DNA of 64,000 bases from Enterococcus haemoperoxidus ATCC BAA-382 (GTDB taxonomy: Bacteria > Bacillota > Bacilli > Lactobacillales > Enterococcaceae), in NCBI RefSeq assembly GCF_000407165.1, contig NZ_KE136480.1:124001-188000 (forward strand), given 5' to 3'. The position numbers and the translations under genes are program-made. Below the pieces are notes generated by a model that was given only the letters and a program-made list of their open reading frames with translations, did not search any database and was not told the DNA's origin. This document shows positions 1-8,864 of this stretch, piece by piece; the first letter of the stretch is position 1; every line of letters starts with the position of its first letter.

Positions 1-258
1 TTCGTCTACTGTCCCTTTAATAATTTTATCTGCTGCTTGTTGAATCGCTTGGCTAGTTGTTGTTTCTAATTTTCCAGTTGCTTCATTTGCTTTAGCTGCA
101 TTCTTTTTTACCAATGCTAATGCCTGAATAAGTGCCTTGGGCATTTTTTCTATACCGATATTAAAGTTTTTGCGGCTACGCTCAGTTTGAGCACCCCAAA
201 GTGCCGTTTCTGGCACTTGAATCTCTCCCATAGAATCATGTTCGATACGATATGACAT
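1..258 (-). CDS. fumC: Fumarate hydratase class II, N-terminal part (gene runs off the window)
   Basis: Only the first 86 codons are present; the rest lies beyond the left edge. The ATG at 258 has an AGGAG ribosome site just upstream. The N-terminus has the pattern of class II fumarases (MGEIQVP, then WGAQTERSRKNFNIG), the substrate-lid region of the fumarase/aspartase superfamily. A class II fumarase interconverts fumarate and malate in the cytosol. Aspartase shares much of this N-terminus, so the catalytic SSxMPxK loop, which is off-window, would be needed to settle it. Confidence 0.8.
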   Translation of the reverse strand, partial: MSYRIEHDSMGEIQVPETALWGAQTERSRKNFNIGIEKMPKALIQALALVKKNAAKANEATGKLETTTSQAIQQAADKIIKGTVDE

Positions 259-354
259 TCTTTCACTACTCCTCTTTTCTTCTCTAGTTACTATCACTAT
301 ACTGTAAACGAAACACGATTTACAGTGAAATTCTTTTTTTTGTGAAGAAACAAC

Positions 355-392
355 AGAAAAAAATCAGTAACCGTTACGATCACTGATTTCTT
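355..392 (-). terminator. Intrinsic terminator of the amino acid permease gene
   Basis: An 8-bp stem AAATCAGT / ACTGATTT encloses a 13-nt loop. On the minus strand it is followed by a T-rich run. It sits just past the stop codon of the permease gene ending at 396. Confidence 0.7.
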
Positions 393-395
393 TCT

Positions 396-1784
396 TTAAT
401 TTTTGATTTTACCTTCGTTACTATGTTTATATCCATACGCAAAATAAATAACAAAGCCTAACACCAATGCTATTGCGAAAGCCTTCCAAGTTGCCGCTTG
501 TAATTGCAACATCAAACCAATACTAACAATGACAAGCAAAATGGGAACAAACGGAACAAATGGAATTTTAAATTCCCCAGGTTTAGGATCGCCAGCTACT
601 TTTCTCAGGCGAATAATACCAATCGCCATCACGATCAAGTACATCAACGTCACAATATTTGTCAACTCAGCCAAAAGCTCCATCGGAACGAGGCCTGCAA
701 AAATCATTGTACAAACACCTGCTACATACGTTGCATTTTTCGGTGTGCGATTTTTTTCATCGATCTTACTCATAAATTTCGGCAACAATCCATCTTTACT
801 GATCGCATAAATGATTCTAGCTAAACTGTACATCATTGAAATTGTTACGGTTAACAGCGTTAAAATCGCTCCAACAGAAATCACTCCCGCCACACCATCA
901 CGTTGCACAAAACGCATCGCAAACGCTACTGGATCTTTCACACCAAGTGCATCAAACGGTACGATTCCTGTTAAAATCAATGTTACGATCACATATAAGA
1001 CAGTAGCTATGATAATCGAACCAATGATTCCTTTCGGGATATCCTTTTGTGGATTTTTCACTTCTTCAGCTGTCATACTAACCGCATCAAACCCTAAAAA
1101 AGCAAAGAAAACAACCGCTGCACCACTGACAACACCAGAAAAACCAAATGGTATAAATGGCTGCCAATTGTCTGGTTTAACATAAAAAATACCGACAACT
1201 AAAAAGAGCGCAATGATCCCAAACTTTACAAAAACCATCACGTTATTTAAGCGTAAAGCAGTTTTGGCTTCTAAAGAGACCCAAAACATAACAGCTAAAA
1301 GAACTAGCATTGCAATCAAATCAACATATGTACCATTGTCTGGATTATACGCCCCGCTTAACGCTTTTGGTAAATCAACCCCAAGACTATTCAAAAATCC
1401 ATGCACATAACCAGACCAGCCTGATGCCACAGACGAAACTGCTAAAAAGAATTCACAGATCACTAACCAACCTGTCATCCAAGCAACTAATTCTCCAAAA
1501 ACCACATACATATACGCATAGGGACCACCAATTGCTGGGATTCTTGAGGCAAACTCTGCATAGCATAATCCTGCTAAAACAATTGCTCCTGCCGCAACTA
1601 AAAACGAAAGTGACAGTGCAGGACCTGCATATTGTTCTGCTGCAACACCTGTCACAACAAAAATTCCAGTTCCAACAATCGCACCGATCCCAAGCATGAT
1701 CAGATCCATTGTTTTTAAATCCTTTTTCATCGAACTTGGCTCACTTGATACTGCCGTCAGCTCTTTTTTCCGAAACATCGACAT
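396..1784 (-). CDS. APC-superfamily amino acid permease
   Basis: 462 residues with about 12 hydrophobic segments. The APC signature GIGAIVGTGIFVVTG lies near residues 32-46 in TM1, and FFAFLGFDAVSMTAEEVKNP lies in the TM6 region. It resembles the YfnA/cationic amino acid transporter branch and would import an amino acid by cation symport or exchange across the cytoplasmic membrane. The start ATG has a GGAGG-like site. It is monocistronic, with a terminator after it. Substrate cannot be told from sequence; branched-chain or cationic amino acids are possible. Confidence 0.85.
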   Translation of the reverse strand: MSMFRKKELTAVSSEPSSMKKDLKTMDLIMLGIGAIVGTGIFVVTGVAAEQYAGPALSLSFLVAAGAIVLAGLCYAEFASRIPAIGGPYAYMYVVFGELVAWMTGWLVICEFFLAVSSVASGWSGYVHGFLNSLGVDLPKALSGAYNPDNGTYVDLIAMLVLLAVMFWVSLEAKTALRLNNVMVFVKFGIIALFLVVGIFYVKPDNWQPFIPFGFSGVVSGAAVVFFAFLGFDAVSMTAEEVKNPQKDIPKGIIGSIIIATVLYVIVTLILTGIVPFDALGVKDPVAFAMRFVQRDGVAGVISVGAILTLLTVTISMMYSLARIIYAISKDGLLPKFMSKIDEKNRTPKNATYVAGVCTMIFAGLVPMELLAELTNIVTLMYLIVMAIGIIRLRKVAGDPKPGEFKIPFVPFVPILLVIVSIGLMLQLQAATWKAFAIALVLGFVIYFAYGYKHSNEGKIKN

Positions 1785-1867
1785 TTCTTTTCCTCCAATA
1801 AATCAATCCATTTTCTCGTTTTCATAATTGCAAAATTTCCTTATAAAAATAAGCGTAAATAGGACAT

Positions 1868-2731
1868 TTACGCTTTCATATACCCTAAAAGGATACCACC
1901 TAAAATGACGAATAGGCAACCAATTATCACATATCTCATTTCTTTTTTAGACTTGCGTTCACCAAGTAAGTAGATTCCACCTAAAGTTGAGATGATGATT
2001 CCCATTTGCGACAAGGAGAAACTGATTGCTAAACCAATTTGACGCATCGTTAGCAACATACAAATATTCCCTAAGCCCCATAACAGTCCGCAACTCATAT
2101 TTCGCCAAACATAACGGTCCAGTTTAACCTTTTTAAATGCAAAGAAACTAGCACCAATCACCATACCAATACTTTGTGGTAAAATGATCCCCATCGGATC
2201 AAGCCCAGCCGCATTGATAATAATTGTATACGCCCCATAACCGATCGTTGAAACGACCAATGCACGCAATCCCTTATTAAAATCAAACATTTTATTGGTC
2301 GTTTTCACACCACTATCATCATCCTGTCGAGCTGTCAAATAAGCACCCAACACCAGTAAACCAAGCGCAACAAATCCTAAAAGAAAATCTCTGCTGCCTT
2401 TCCATTCATGAAAAAACACAGCACCAGCAATCGTATTAACTGTCAGCTGCATTCCAGTTGAAACAGGCAATCCTACAGATACGCCTAAATATTTCATGCC
2501 GTGAAATTGCTGATTTTGTCCAACACTCCAGAATAAACCTGATAAAATACCGATCACAATCATTTGGCTATTGATCATCGGTTGAACAACAAAAAATACC
2601 ATTACCGAAAAGAACAAAGCGCCAATGGTCATGCCGAGTGTCTGCTGATTTGCACTACCACCCATTTTACCACTAACAAGACCAATACTGCCCCAGGCAA
2701 ACATTGGAATCAACGCCACTAATATCTCCAT
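1868..2731 (-). CDS. GRP-family sugar uptake protein (GlcU/RbsU type)
   Basis: 287 residues with ten predicted membrane helices. It opens with the family's typical MEILVALIPMFAWGSIGLVSGK and has the GQNQQFHGMKYLGVSVGLP region of glucose/ribose uptake (GRP) proteins of the drug/metabolite transporter superfamily. Members such as GlcU of staphylococci import glucose, and RbsU-like ones ribose, by proton symport. It stands alone, with no sugar kinase or regulator nearby, so the substrate is open. Confidence 0.8.
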   Translation of the reverse strand: MEILVALIPMFAWGSIGLVSGKMGGSANQQTLGMTIGALFFSVMVFFVVQPMINSQMIVIGILSGLFWSVGQNQQFHGMKYLGVSVGLPVSTGMQLTVNTIAGAVFFHEWKGSRDFLLGFVALGLLVLGAYLTARQDDDSGVKTTNKMFDFNKGLRALVVSTIGYGAYTIIINAAGLDPMGIILPQSIGMVIGASFFAFKKVKLDRYVWRNMSCGLLWGLGNICMLLTMRQIGLAISFSLSQMGIIISTLGGIYLLGERKSKKEMRYVIIGCLFVILGGILLGYMKA

Positions 2732-2930
2732 AATATGCTCCTATCAAAAATATGATACATTTAGTCTAACAATAAAAGCGTTTGCTATACAACTATAAGA
2801 TAGGAAAAATTTTAATAGAATTTCTCTCATTTTTCTTTGGATAAATGATTGAAATCATATCGTTTGCTGTTACGATTTATGTATATCTTATTTAGCTAAA
2901 TGTACAAATAAAAAGAAATGGAGAATTGAG

Positions 2931-3323
2931 TTGAAATTTATATCCTACTTTTTTGTCAGCATAGTTCTGTTAACCTTCTTGGTAAGTTGTAGACAATCTA
3001 AAGATAAAACTACCTCAAGTAATCAGTCCATATTTGTTGGAACTTGGGAAACAGCAGACACTTCTAAACAAAAAGTTACTATAACAGAAAACAAGGAACA
3101 TTTATTTAATCTGGCTTTTAAAAATTTTGATTTTCCAGAAAGTAGCAATCTCATTGCTACTGAATATACTAATAAAGAACTTATTTTAAAATCTAATGAC
3201 AAAAGTTTCATTTACTCATTTCATGTAATTGAAAAAAATAGGTTGGAGTTTTACTTTTCTTCCAATTCCGATGAGAATCTTGTTGGTGAATCACCTCCAA
3301 TAACATTAAAAAAAGTTAAGTAG
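2931..3323 (+). CDS. Small secreted lipoprotein, unknown function
   Basis: 130 residues from a TTG start preceded by GGAG at suitable spacing; no ATG fits the signal peptide. The N-terminus is a lipoprotein signal peptide ending in the lipobox LVSC, so the mature protein would be lipid-anchored at Cys20. The rest is a short, beta-rich, charged domain without a recognised family. A promoter is probable in the A+T-rich region before 2910. It is convergent with the histidine kinase gene and shares its terminator. Confidence 0.7.
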   Translation: MKFISYFFVSIVLLTFLVSCRQSKDKTTSSNQSIFVGTWETADTSKQKVTITENKEHLFNLAFKNFDFPESSNLIATEYTNKELILKSNDKSFIYSFHVIEKNRLEFYFSSNSDENLVGESPPITLKKVK

Positions 3324-3442
3324 AATTCGCTCCTTTGTTTCACGCTTTTTCAAAGAATTTATTTGTTTGGTAGAAGCTGAACAAATCAAAATCGAAAAAA
3401 TAGATCTTCAAAGAAAAGTAACCATTCACCTTACTAAACAGT

Positions 3443-3489
3443 AAAAATAGTGTTGAGAAATAAATCAACTATTTCTCAACACTATTTTT
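3443..3489. terminator. Bidirectional terminator
   Basis: A near-perfect stem of about 19 bp (left arm AAAAATAGTGTTGAGAAAT) has a short loop, with A-run and T-run on its two sides. It separates the convergent lipoprotein and histidine kinase genes and can end both transcripts. Confidence 0.9.
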
Positions 3490-4513
3490 ATCTTCTCTCA
3501 TTAAAATAACTCAAAAACGGAAACAACAGTTTCATCGTCGTGCCTTCTCCTTCAACTGATTCCACCGTTAATTGATGTCCTAGCTTGTCCGCAAGGCTTT
3601 TCGCTAAATATAGCCCTAAACCAGTTGAATGCTGTTCACTTGTCCGTCCGTTTTCTCCTGTAAAGCCTTTGTCAAAAATACGGCGTTGATCTTCTTTAGG
3701 AACACCAATTCCCGTATCTTTCAACGACAACCAAGCTCCTTCTTTAGTACGTGAAAAGGTGACGATGATCTCACCGCCAGCAGGTGTATACTTGATTGCA
3801 TTACTGACCAATTGTTTAAATATAAAAGCAACCCACTTGGCATCAGTTAAGATCATTTGATCGTTTCCTTCTATAGAAAAGCGTAAATTCTTTTGAATAA
3901 AATAATTGCCTTGTGTACGAATCACTGATTGTACAATTTCTTTTAGTGAATACTCTTGAATCAAATAGTCCCGTGAAAAGCTGTCTAATCTAGCGTAATA
4001 AAGAACTTGTTCTACATACTCATCGATTTTACTTAACTCATTTTCGACTAAATAATATTTCTTTTCTGGAATATCATCTTCAATCGATTGTAAAATCAAA
4101 TTCACGGCAGCAAGTGGTACTTTAATTTCGTGGACCCATGAATCGATATAATCTTTTTGATCCTGTTGATTATTGATTGCTTGTTGCATAACTTGCTGGT
4201 GCTCTACTAGTAAACCGTTGATATAATTTTGGACTAATAGCTCTTCTGACTTTGAAGCTTCTCCCAAATAATGCTCCAATGAAGGGGGATGCTCTGAAAT
4301 ATCCAAAGAGCACCACCAACGTTTTTTCAAGGAATAATCAATTGTTAAAAAAAGGAGTAAAAATAATCCTTGCAATAATACCAAATAACCAATGACCGAT
4401 GGATTCACAACCATATCTGGAGATAGCCACAAAATAAAACAAGTCACTCCTATAAAAAATAGCCAGCCAATCAGCAGAAGCCAATGATCTTTTAAATACT
4501 TACCAATTGTCAT
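3488..4513 (-). CDS. BceS-like intramembrane-sensing histidine kinase
   Basis: 341 residues. Two close transmembrane helices (about 12-30 and 39-58) have almost no extracellular loop, the mark of BceS-type intramembrane-sensing kinases. The phosphoacceptor motif is WVHEIKVP with His128. N box VSNAIKYTP and G boxes DTGIGVP and GLGLYLA complete the ATPase domain. Such kinases report antimicrobial-peptide stress at lipid II through a BceAB-type ABC transporter. It lies 14 bp after the response regulator gene. No transporter is adjacent, so any partner must be elsewhere, as in the SapRS arrangement known in E. faecalis. Confidence 0.85.
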   Translation of the reverse strand: MTIGKYLKDHWLLLIGWLFFIGVTCFILWLSPDMVVNPSVIGYLVLLQGLFLLLFLTIDYSLKKRWWCSLDISEHPPSLEHYLGEASKSEELLVQNYINGLLVEHQQVMQQAINNQQDQKDYIDSWVHEIKVPLAAVNLILQSIEDDIPEKKYYLVENELSKIDEYVEQVLYYARLDSFSRDYLIQEYSLKEIVQSVIRTQGNYFIQKNLRFSIEGNDQMILTDAKWVAFIFKQLVSNAIKYTPAGGEIIVTFSRTKEGAWLSLKDTGIGVPKEDQRRIFDKGFTGENGRTSEQHSTGLGLYLAKSLADKLGHQLTVESVEGEGTTMKLLFPFLSYFNERR

Positions 4514-4527
4514 TTTCTTCTCCTATC

Positions 4528-5202
4528 CTATGGTACGATGTAACCTTGTCCCACTTTTGTCTCAATATATCCTTCCAGGCCTGCCTGCTCGATTTTTTTT
4601 CTCAAACGATTGATGTTCACAGTCAATGTATTATCATCTACAAAGCGCTCATCTTCCCACAAGGCACGCAATAATTTTTCTCTCGTTAAAATTTTACCGT
4701 GTTTCTTGATCAAGATATACAATAAGCGATATTCATTTTTACTTAAGTCGATCACTTCGCCATTGATTTCCATACTGCCGTTATCAACGTTTAACGTAAT
4801 TCCATTGTGGGACATAATCTCACTGCCCACTTCAGAATAATTATATGAACGACGTAACAAGGCATTGATTTTTGCGATCAGTACATCAATTTGAAATGGC
4901 TTCGTGACAAAATCATCAGCGCCCATATTCATAGCCATGATCATATCCATATTTGTATTCCGGCTGGAAATAAAAATAATCGGAATTTTAGAAATCTCAC
5001 GGATCTTCTGACACCAATAGTAGCCATCAAAAACGGGAAGATTGATATCCAACAAAACTAGTTGTGGATCTTCACGTTGAAAATCTTCTAAAACAGCGTT
5101 AAAGTCAGTCGTTCCAAATGTGTCAAATTGCCATTTCTGCAATTCTTCGCTGATTAGCTCGCGAATCGTTGTTTCATCTTCTATAATCATGATTTTTGCC
5201 AT
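4528..5202 (-). CDS. BceR-like OmpR-family response regulator
   Basis: 224 residues: a receiver domain with the acidic pocket IIEDE and phosphoacceptor Asp52 (LLDINLP), then a C-terminal winged helix with LSKNEYRLLYILIKKHGKI and the recognition-helix region TVNINRLRKKIE. It is the first gene of a two-gene operon with the BceS-like kinase and would activate cell-envelope stress genes such as bacitracin-exporting ABC transporters. No binding site was assigned. Confidence 0.85.
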   Translation of the reverse strand: MAKIMIIEDETTIRELISEELQKWQFDTFGTTDFNAVLEDFQREDPQLVLLDINLPVFDGYYWCQKIREISKIPIIFISSRNTNMDMIMAMNMGADDFVTKPFQIDVLIAKINALLRRSYNYSEVGSEIMSHNGITLNVDNGSMEINGEVIDLSKNEYRLLYILIKKHGKILTREKLLRALWEDERFVDDNTLTVNINRLRKKIEQAGLEGYIETKVGQGYIVP

Positions 5203-5340
5203 TATTTGCCCTCCAGTTGTTTCTTTCTATTGTACCTTATCAGAAAACCTGCGTCATTCATATAGGACTTTTAGCCGACTTTTTAACAGAAAAAAAAGAA
5301 TGAAATAAAACCAATAACGGTTTTTCCACTCTTTCATACT

Positions 5341-5550
5341 TCACTCCAAAACAGCAACGCCATTATCTGATATCGCTTTTCCAATAAATAAAAAGACTCC
5401 ATCTAAAAGTAAAATCGTCATATTTACACCAAAAAATATTGACAATTTTTCGATTCCTTGGATTTTTTCTTTTGTCTTAAGAATCAGATATAAAATAAAA
5501 TTACTGCCATATGTGAAAATTGTCAGCACTATAACTAGTTCTATTAACAT
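5341..5550 (-). CDS. Small membrane protein, unknown
   Basis: 69 residues with two hydrophobic segments (about 2-24 and 38-58) separated by a basic loop KTKEKIQG. A GGGAG ribosome site precedes the ATG, which supports expression. It resembles small two-helix membrane proteins without assigned function. It is separated from the response regulator gene by about 140 bp, so it is not clearly part of that operon. Confidence 0.55.
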   Translation of the reverse strand: MLIELVIVLTIFTYGSNFILYLILKTKEKIQGIEKLSIFFGVNMTILLLDGVFLFIGKAISDNGVAVLE

Positions 5551-5689
5551 TTTTTCACTCCCACAAACTCATTCATTTTTGTATACACTTACATTTTACG
5601 CTAATACAGTTTTTTTTTAAAGGAAATAATATCTATAAATTTTCTGAATCGGTAAAATGAAAAGTGACTAGAACAAAAATATTTTTTTA

Positions 5690-5812
5690 CAAGAAATGTA
5701 TTATAGTCGTAGTTTTTCTAGCCTTGAGGAATTAAAACGAGCTGTTACAAATTATATTGATTATTACAATCATCATCGATTTCATTCCTTGAATTTTCTT
5801 TACCAACATTAG
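5690..5812 (+). pseudogene. Remnant of an IS3-family transposase (OrfB C-terminus)
   Basis: A reading frame without a start encodes EMYYSRSFSSLEELKRAV followed by YIDYYNHHRFHSLNF, then a stop at 5810. This matches the end of the IS3/IS150-family DDE transposase, where the spaced pattern of E, YI.YYN and R is typical. The catalytic core and both insertion-sequence ends are missing. It lies just past the end of WxL cluster 1 and marks past mobile-element activity at its edge. Confidence 0.6.
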
Positions 5813-5983
5813 TTAACAAAGAATCAAAAAAAACTGGATAAAACTCAATGAGCTTTGTCCAGCCTACTAAAATTGCTTAATATTGCTTTAAGTTGGTTAT
5901 TTAGACTCTAAAAAACAATAGGGTTCTGTCCCCTGTTTCTCAATTTTTCGTTTACCTTATCTTAATTTTTAGCAACCATCCAT

Positions 5984-6682
5984 TTACTTATTAAAAACAA
6001 AAGGAAGACGTTCAGATGAAAAATAAGCATGATTTAAATATAAGACTTGCTTACTCTTCTCAAACGATATTGGTTCCAATGTGAAATGAAAATAATCATC
6101 AATATTCTTTTTACCAAATATTTTTTTCATCCCTGATTCTGTGTATTCAATGTGTAGGATCTTTTTATCATCCGTAATTTTTTTGTACAAAGGATTTTCT
6201 TTTTGTAATGCAGAAATTTCCGTTTCTGGAATCTTTTGTTTATCTAAAAGAATTTGAACTTTTGTTTGTTTCCCCTCATAGGTATTGATACCTGCTGCTT
6301 GCCACTGCCCTTTATAAATAAATGTATAGCCTTTGACACCCTGATAATTCTCTATTTTAGCTGTCCATGATTTTCCTTCACTTGATAAATTCATTCCAAG
6401 TTCAGGATTGCCCCAAGTTCCACTGATTTTAGGTGAAAAAGGGTAGAAAAGATAACTTCCGATTCCGACTCCGATAAGCACTATAATCAATAATCCAAGC
6501 AAAACATAAAACATTGCTGGTCTAACTATAATTTCTTCAACTGACTCATCATCCATGTCCGTCTCATGTTCTAGCATACATTCTTCAGATAACTCCAGCT
6601 CTTCAAAACGACTATCTTTTTCGTTTTCCAGATTGTGCAGCTGGTTTTCTTTTTGCTCCTGATGGTTGCCTTCCTGATCCAT
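5984..6682 (-). CDS. Acidic single-pass membrane protein of WxL cluster 1
   Basis: 232 residues. The first 55 are very acidic and Gln/Glu-rich, followed by one transmembrane helix (about 58-80) and a roughly 150-residue outward-facing domain starting SPKISGTWGN, with no family I can name. The ATG at 6682 has a GGAAG ribosome site and lies 71 nt inside the preceding gene in another frame, so translation is probably coupled. It is the last gene of the cluster, so a role in surface-complex assembly is inferred only from position. Confidence 0.65.
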   Translation of the reverse strand: MDQEGNHQEQKENQLHNLENEKDSRFEELELSEECMLEHETDMDDESVEEIIVRPAMFYVLLGLLIIVLIGVGIGSYLFYPFSPKISGTWGNPELGMNLSSEGKSWTAKIENYQGVKGYTFIYKGQWQAAGINTYEGKQTKVQILLDKQKIPETEISALQKENPLYKKITDDKKILHIEYTESGMKKIFGKKNIDDYFHFTLEPISFEKSKQVLYLNHAYFSSERLPFVFNK

Positions 6683-7814
6683 TCCTTGCTTCCTTTCCTT
6701 TTTTATTAGCTGGTCGTTTGCCTTTAGCTTTTTTTCTACGTTGTTTTTTCTTACGTTTTTTTGATAAAGTAACTAATAAAATAATAATCAAAAGTAATAA
6801 AATAGCAGCCCCGATTGATCCATAAATGATATATTTCATATAATCTTTTTCTAAATCAACAGCTTTTGCATTTAATTCTTTGGCTTCTTTCGCACTGATC
6901 GTAAAGTTCTGTTTAAAGTTCCAAGTTTGACCCGTGACCTCTGATTTTGCAGTCATTTCTAATTGATAACTTCCTGCTTCGAACGGTTTGTTATCCCATG
7001 AAATCGCATAGTCAAAGTTTGTATTTGGTGCTACTCGATAATTACTGACCTTATGTTCGTGAAGTACGTCAGAACTGCCTTTTTTCATGATTTTTGCATC
7101 ATATGTTACTTTATCAATAATTGTCGGTGTAGGATTTTGTAAATTAACTTTTACTGCATTTCTGCCAACGACTTGTGATGCTAAGATCTTCTTTACTTTT
7201 AGATCTGATTTTGGAAGTTCCTCATTTTCACGTATTCTCATTGCAATCGTATATGCATACTTATTTGCTATGCTAAAGCCGCTATCTTCTTTTTCTGATT
7301 TTGAGTTACCTTCCTTCTCTCCTTCAGCATCTGTTACTCGAATACCGCCATATACAATCCCTTCAAAAGGTTCTGTCGGAATCGTTAAATTAATCTTAAC
7401 GTCTGCTTCACTTTTAGCAGGTATACTTATAAATTCATCCGTTTTAGCAATATCCGATAATGGTAATGTCATGCTTTCATCACGTTTTGAAGCATCCAAG
7501 GCATAGACAAACGAACCACTTGCCCCTGTATAAGCAGGATTGATTTCGATTTTTGCTGTCGTTTCTTTATCACCCATATTATAGACTTTCAACGTCAATT
7601 CTTGTGTTTGACCAGGTTTTACCTCTAAGTCATAATAGCCCGCATCTTTTGTCAGCTGATTATCTGGTAATTCTGCTTTAACAGATAAATTAGATTCTTC
7701 GCCTTCTGCATAGGTATTCACGGGAATTAAAAAACAAAGTATAGTTATTAAACTAAATAAAAAAAAGCTCTTCTTAAATAAAGAAGTATGTATTTTCAGA
7801 GTTACGTTTTGCAT
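6612..7814 (-). CDS. WxL-interacting protein (DUF916/DUF3324), cluster 1
   Basis: 400 residues. A signal peptide (about 1-36) is followed by an immunoglobulin-like DUF916 region beginning near YYDLEVKPGQTQELTLKVYN, then the DUF3324 region with IRENEELPKSDLKV and APNTNFDYAISWDNKPF. Next come a C-terminal transmembrane helix (about 328-350) and a long Lys/Arg-rich cytoplasmic tail. These proteins bind WxL proteins at the cell surface and anchor them through the membrane. It is preceded by the WxL genes and tandem stem-loops. The basic tail of about 50 residues is long for the family. Confidence 0.88.
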   Translation of the reverse strand: MQNVTLKIHTSLFKKSFFLFSLITILCFLIPVNTYAEGEESNLSVKAELPDNQLTKDAGYYDLEVKPGQTQELTLKVYNMGDKETTAKIEINPAYTGASGSFVYALDASKRDESMTLPLSDIAKTDEFISIPAKSEADVKINLTIPTEPFEGIVYGGIRVTDAEGEKEGNSKSEKEDSGFSIANKYAYTIAMRIRENEELPKSDLKVKKILASQVVGRNAVKVNLQNPTPTIIDKVTYDAKIMKKGSSDVLHEHKVSNYRVAPNTNFDYAISWDNKPFEAGSYQLEMTAKSEVTGQTWNFKQNFTISAKEAKELNAKAVDLEKDYMKYIIYGSIGAAILLLLIIILLVTLSKKRKKKQRRKKAKGKRPANKKGKEARNGSGRQPSGAKRKPAAQSGKRKR

Positions 7815-7856
7815 GATTACTTTCCTCTCAGTTGCTTGATTTACGAATGAAAAAGG

Positions 7857-7955
7857 TAGGTGTAAAAGGATAAAATTTCTCGTTTTTACACCACCATTTA
7901 TTCGTATTTAGAGGGTGTGGCGAAACCATCTTAATGTTTCGCCACAGCCCTCTTA
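7857..7955 (-). other. Two tandem intercistronic stem-loops
   Basis: One stem pairs GGTGTAAAA with TTTTACACC (about 7857-7893). A second, very stable one pairs AGAGGG.GTGGCGAAAC with GTTTCGCCAC.GCCCTCT (7912-7955). Neither is followed by a T-run on the minus strand, so they look more like mRNA-processing or stabilising elements between the WxL gene and the DUF916 gene than terminators. They could set different expression levels for the secreted and anchored partners. Confidence 0.55.
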
Positions 7956-7976
7956 GATGTTTATTTAATATCTCTT

Positions 7977-8798
7977 TTATGGCTCTACAGTTAATGTCCA
8001 TGTAAGTTTTGTAGAGTAAGCTTTAGCTTGTGCTTTATCAGATGCAGGAACATTTAATTGTACATCATCATATCTACTAGTTAACTCTGGTGCTGATGCT
8101 GCATCTGGTCCATAGTTCTTTGCATCATAAGCCTTTTTGAAAACAACAGATGAAATCGAGCCATTCGTTGTTCCTTCATCTGTGTCTACCATTTTTGAAG
8201 AAAAGATGCCTAGTGAATCTGGCGTATCACCAGTTACTGGAATCACAGCATGTCCATTTTCAGGAATCGCCACCCCTGTTACCATGTTACTAGCATTAGA
8301 CTCATTTAAATTATTTGTAAACGATTGATTGAAAATGCGAATACGTGAATTAGTCAGCTCATGACCACCCGTTTCTTTGAACGTTGTATCTTGAGTTACT
8401 GAGACCTTCCAATCTGTTGCACGTTTTCCTGAAAAATCTCCCACTTGGACAAACAAAGGTATAGCATACTTAGTTTCTTGATTTTTTGCGTATGCATATG
8501 ATTCATGGACAACATTTAAGTCATCCCCTTTTGCTTTTAATTCGTTTTCACCAAAATCAAATATTGGTGCATGTAGTAACTGTACGCCACCAACCTTTGT
8601 TTGGCCACCATCGATTACAATCTCGTCGTCTGTTCCTGGCTTGACAGGATCCACAAGATCTTTTGGCACTTCAAAATTTGCTTTCCCATCTGATTGTACA
8701 GAATTTGTTTCTGGTGCTGCAGATACGATTTGTGCTGTTGCAAATAAACTTGTTAATGCCATTGCACAAATTCCACTATATATAATTGATTTTTTCAT
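7977..8798 (-). CDS. WxL-domain surface protein
   Basis: 273 residues with a signal peptide (about 1-27). The mature protein carries the C-terminal WxL domain: a first motif in DWKVSVTQDTTF and a terminal LTWTLTVEP. WxL domains bind peptidoglycan non-covalently and associate with DUF916 proteins. It is a paralogue of the next gene upstream, with the same order of blocks (HAPIFDFGENE / WKVSVTQD / LNVPASDKAQAK). It lies in the middle of the minus-strand cluster with a good ribosome site. Confidence 0.9.
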   Translation of the reverse strand: MKKSIIYSGICAMALTSLFATAQIVSAAPETNSVQSDGKANFEVPKDLVDPVKPGTDDEIVIDGGQTKVGGVQLLHAPIFDFGENELKAKGDDLNVVHESYAYAKNQETKYAIPLFVQVGDFSGKRATDWKVSVTQDTTFKETGGHELTNSRIRIFNQSFTNNLNESNASNMVTGVAIPENGHAVIPVTGDTPDSLGIFSSKMVDTDEGTTNGSISSVVFKKAYDAKNYGPDAASAPELTSRYDDVQLNVPASDKAQAKAYSTKLTWTLTVEP

Positions 8799-8864
8799 TT
8801 TTTTTCCTCCTTGATTTTAAAACCTCTTAAAATAAATACCCCTTTTGTTTGTAACTATTTGCTA

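Noticed and set aside
504-1699. Several plus-strand frames opposite the amino acid permease gene
   Set aside because: They mirror the permease codons, lack ribosome sites and have no recognisable domain.
3325-3444. Plus-strand frame just after the lipoprotein gene, ending VEAEQIKIEKIDLQRKVTIH, resembling a recombinase C-terminus
   Set aside because: Only about 39 codons, no start or ribosome site, and the family resemblance is too weak to call a pseudogene.
5832-5862. Hairpin CTGGATAAA / TTTGTCCAG after the transposase remnant
   Set aside because: It has a mismatch and almost no loop, and I cannot link it to an insertion-sequence end.
7087-7506. Plus-strand 139-codon frame opposite the DUF916 gene
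   Set aside because: Shadow of a well-supported gene, no ribosome site or family.
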